Source of the DNA: Yamagishiella unicocca
Lineage: Eukaryota > Chlorophyta > Chlorophyceae > Chlamydomonadales > Volvocaceae
DNA length: 64,000 nucleotides
Assembly (NCBI GenBank): GCA_003116995.1
Contig: BDSL01000145.1
Location: forward strand, 62,001-126,000
Direction: 5' to 3'
Part shown: in pieces, positions 60,871-64,000 of the stretch
Numbering within the stretch: the stretch's first letter is position 1
Layout of the letters: every line of letters begins with the position of its first letter
The notes under the pieces: model-generated
What the model was told of the DNA's origin: nothing
What the model saw: only the letters and a program-made list of their open reading frames with translations
The model's database searches: none
Position numbers and translations under genes: made by a program

Positions 60871-63800
60871 GGGCCGGAGGTGCACGTCGAGTCGACAACA
60901 ACGCTACCGCCAGCGCCGCTGCCGCCAAGGCCGTCCCCTGTGTCGCAACAGCCGCTGCCGCCGCCGCTGCCGCCGCTGCCACCACCGCTGCCGCCGCTGC
61001 CGCCTCCACAGCAGCGGCCGGAGTCCGTCTGTGCCGGCGCCGTCGCACCTCACTGCCGCTCGGAGCCCTCGAAGGCTTTCAACCCCGTCATGGCGGGTTT
61101 GGGCCTCAGCATGTACTTCGACAGCGATGACAATGACGGTGACGGCAATGTCGTGGGCGAGCTCCCACAACCGCAGCCGCAGCTGCGGGATGAGGGCAGC
61201 TGCACGCGACAAGAGCCAGCGGCGGGTGTCCCGCGGGCCCCGCATGGCGAGCTCATCGCGGGCGAGGACGCGCCGGCAGCAGCGGAAGGGACCGCGGTGG
61301 ACGACAGCCCGGCTGCTGTCGTACTGGAGGCTGCTGGTGTGGGTGTGGCTGCTGCGGCATCGCACGCGGCGCAGTACGACACTGGGCCCTGGGGGCCCGC
61401 AAGCTGCGTTTCGGAGCCGCTGTTGCAAATGGCATCAGGCCCGAACTGCGCAGTTGTGCCGTTGGACCCGGTGGCTCGGGGGCCCTATGAGGCCGCACCT
61501 GCCGTGGCTGCGGAGGCAGCGCAGGCTACCACCCAGCAGCCGGTGCTCCGACCGAACGGCGCTGCAGCGCGCGGTGGGGAGGGTGGCGACGGCGAGGCTG
61601 CTGGCGGCAGTGAGGCCGGCGGCTGTGTCGAAGTTCATGGCGCTCAAGCTTGCAATATTGTGGCAGAGGTCCCCGCAGCCGCTGCTGAGATGGCTGCTGG
61701 AGCTGTGACTGGCGGCATGTTAGGCAGGGGCGAGACAGGCGCTGCCGCTGCGGCTCCGGCTGGGGCGTGTAGCGATGACGTGGGAGCTGGGGACGCCGAT
61801 ACAGCCGCGGCTGGTGCGCCGACTGAGGCTGCCCCCAAGGCGGCCTGCAGCGATAAGGCTGAGGCCGACCAGGTAGTGGTTGCCAGTGCAGGCGGGGCAG
61901 CGGTGGTACTGGGCAGTGGTGATTGCGGTGCCGGTGCTGGCGGTGTCATTGTTCGGATCCCAGCCGTAGAGGCCCCCGCCGTAGAGGCCCCTGCCGTAGA
62001 GGCCCCTGCCGTAGAAGGCCCCGCCGTAGAGGCCCCTGCCGTAGAGGGCCTCGCCGTAGAGGCCCCTGCCGTAGAAGGCCCCGCCGTAGAGGCCCCTGCC
62101 GTAGAGGGCCCCGCCGTAGAGGGCCTCGCCGTAGAGGCCCTCGCCGTAGAGGCCCTCGCTGTAGATGGCCCCGACGTAGAGGCCCCTGCCGTAGAGGCCC
62201 CTGCAGTAGAGGCCCCCGCCGTAGAGGGCCTCGCCGTAGAGGCCCTCGCCGTAGAGGCCCTCGCCGTAGAGGCCCTCGCCGTAGATGGCCCCGACGTCGA
62301 GACTGTTGTTGCTGAGCTGCCGGCGCCCGGCGAAGTCATCCCGGCGGCCGCCAGCACCGGCGACACGCCTCCGGACCAGCAGCCGGACGACACGCCTCCG
62401 GACCAGCAGCCGGACGACGTGGTCGCCGCCAGCTGGCCCGCCTCAAGCGCCATGGAGACGGTTGGGGTACTCATGGAGTGGGAGCCCGGCGTGTCGACGG
62501 CGGTGGAGGTGGAGGTGCAGCCGGGGCAGGCGCTGCGGTCCGCGGCTGCGGACCTCTTTGCCGAGATGGAGGCCCTCATGCCCATGTCGGCACAGGCCAT
62601 GTCGAGCTGGGTGGAGCTGTGCGGGGTGATCGGGAGCGGCGCGTCGGCGCAGCCGCTGCTGCCTGAGAACGGCTGCGGGAAGGCCGCGGGAGCAGCGGCG
62701 GCGGCGGCGGATCCGGTGGCGACGGCGAAGGAGTCCCTGCTGCGGCAGGTGCGTGACCTCACGCCGTACGCCTTCCTGGACACGCAGCATATGGCTGAGC
62801 TGGCGCTGCTGTCGGCAGCGACAGCGTCCACGGCGCCGGCGACCCCCGCGACCTCGGACCCCGCGTCGCAGCCGCAGGTTGAATGCTCGCGCGGCGTTGG
62901 CGGGGTGCCGGCTGGCGCCGTGGCCCCCGCCCCCCCGGACGCCATGATGGCGGTCGAGCCGTCGTCTTGCTCCGACGGCTTGAGTGTGTTCGAACACAGC
63001 CTCCAGGACAGCCGCTTGCGCCGGCAGGCGAACAAGGGCCTTATTGACCAGCTGGAGCGGCAGCTGGACTCGGTCCTGCCGCCCACTTCGCGGCACCGGT
63101 TGGTCCCCGAGCAGCGCCCAGGGCCTCCGCCTGTCGCGGTGGACCGTGGACCGCCTCGCCGCGTCACTCGGGGCAGCCAGCAGCAGCAACAGGAACGGCT
63201 TAGGCAGCAGCAGGAGCTGCTGCAACGGCAGCAGCAGGAGTTGCTGCAACGGCAGCAGCAGGAGTTGCTGCAACGGCAGCAGCAGGAGTTGCTGCAACGG
63301 CAGCAGCAGCAAGTGGCCGAGGCGCGCGGTGCTGCTAGCCGCGCAGCGGCGCCATCGCGCCGTGGCGCCGGCGGCCGCAGCGGCGGCGGTGATGAGGGCA
63401 TGGAGGGACGCGGGGTTGTGGGCCGCAGGGACGAGGTGGGGAAGGAGCAGGACGAGGAGGACGTCCCGCTGGCGCGCAGGGCGGGCGGCAGGTTGCTCGC
63501 GGGTGGGCGCCGCTACCCTCCTCCCGCCAAGAAGGGCAGCAAGGGAGGGGTCGGGGCGCCCACACCAGCGGCCCCACAGTCCCGGCTGGCGGCAGCAGGC
63601 GTGCGGGCGGGCGCTGCGGCGGCAGCAGGCCCCGTCGCTCCGGCGGGGATGGGGGTGGCGGAGGCGGCAGCCCCACGCAAGCGGCCGCTGGCCGGGGCCG
63701 CTGCTGCGGGCGGGGGGCCCCAGGGCGGCGGAGCGCCCGGAGGTGCCGGGGGCGCTAAGAGGGCACGTGGGAGCGCAGCAGCCCTGGTCAAGGTGGGCAA

Positions 63801-64000
63801 GCAGCGCAATACCGGTGCTGCCAGCAATGCGAACCGCAGCCGTGCGGCGGCGGCAGCGATCTCGCCGGCCACTCCCGCTGCTGACGCGGGCGGCAGCGCC
63901 CAGTCGGAGCCGGCGATGGCTCTGAACAGCGCCCGGGATTCGTTTTTGACCCAGTCTATTTTGGTGGGTCTGGCACTCGGCGTGTCGTACACGCGGTGCC
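60871..64000 (+). CDS. Long repeat-rich open frame, truncated by the window edge; possibly the C-terminal exon(s) of the JmjC gene
   Basis: The frame is open from an acceptor-like CGCAG before 60871 to the last base, more than 1040 codons without a stop. It has no start codon until 61090 (MAGLGLSMYFDSDD). The exon edge is in the same phase as a donor at 60461 (CATAAG then GTGGGC), so splicing would join it to the JmjC protein and bypass the stop at 60530. Contents in order: a Pro-rich stretch, acidic FDSDDNDGDGN, Ala-rich sequence, 22 five-residue VEAPA repeats, a more structured part (MEWEPGVSTAVEVEVQPGQ; LLRQVRDLTPYAFLD; LIDQLERQLDSVLPP), four QQQELLQR repeats, and a basic Ala/Gly tail with KKGSKGG and RKRP. 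No domain is recognised. It may instead be a separate gene. Confidence 0.5.
61966..62295 (+). repeat. 15-bp repeat, 22 copies, encoding VEAPA
   Basis: Exactly 330 bp made of 22 units GTAGAGGCCCCTGCC with variants giving VEAPA, VEGPA, VEGLA, VEALA and VDGPD. The array keeps the reading frame without interruption. Confidence 0.95.
63205..63300 (+). repeat. 24-bp repeat, 4 copies, encoding QQQELLQR
   Basis: Four near-identical units of 24 bp encode QQQELLQR, a pattern expected to form a short helix or coiled coil. Confidence 0.95.

Noticed and set aside
61644..63401. Minus-strand frame of 585 codons rich in Ser, Thr and Ala
   Set aside because: Antisense of the VEAPA repeat region. The plus frame is open for 3.1 kb, has an acceptor in phase with the JmjC gene and keeps three different protein repeats in frame.

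Overview
The window is nuclear DNA from a green alga, most likely a volvocine or other chlamydomonad. This rests on five things: genes broken by many introns with GTGAGT/GTGCGT-type donors; the TGTAA poly(A) signal downstream of several genes; GC-rich coding regions with Ala, Gln and Pro homopolymer tracts; a gene set that includes a plastid glucose transporter and a plant-type callose synthase; and non-LTR retrotransposon and SINE-like debris. There are no bacterial features. The species cannot be named from the sequence alone.

Layout. 1-17107 (minus): most of a callose (1,3-beta-glucan) synthase gene whose 3' end lies beyond the left edge. 17649-18335 (plus): a small OB-fold nucleic-acid-binding protein, divergent from the synthase. 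19288-23897 (minus): RRN3/TIF-IA, the RNA polymerase I initiation factor. 24251-25928 (plus): a protein resembling the N-terminus of FLASH (CASP8AP2), the histone pre-mRNA processing factor, divergent from RRN3. 28183-30028 (plus): an A-type cyclin. 30881-34882 (minus): a 689-residue coiled-coil protein that I do not recognise, with a tRNA-derived SINE in one intron. 35854-40627 (minus): a plastidic glucose transporter. 41900-43760 (minus): a 5'-truncated, broken LINE lying just behind the stop codon of the next gene. 43814-48296 (minus): an F-box protein with propeller-like repeats. 51029-60530 (plus): a very large protein with a zinc finger and a divergent KDM3-type JmjC domain. 60871-64000 (plus): a repeat-rich reading frame, open at the right edge, that may be the last exons of the same JmjC gene.

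Several exon models (OB-fold, RRN3 from exon 2 on, FLASH-like, cyclin, coiled-coil and JmjC genes) were checked by hand for GT/AG borders and phase, and close without frame conflicts. The callose synthase, glucose transporter and F-box models are supported by conserved segments, but not every exon edge is fixed. RRN3, FLASH-like protein and cyclin A are all growth or cell-cycle genes lying side by side (19-30 kb), and RRN3 and the FLASH-like gene share a 353-bp divergent promoter.

The most unusual items are: the JmjC protein with an iron-site spacing stretched to about 220 residues and more than 1500 residues of low-complexity sequence; the FLASH-like gene; a family of short motifs recurring in introns of unrelated genes; the exon-edge duplication in the glucose transporter; and the SINE and LINE insertions.
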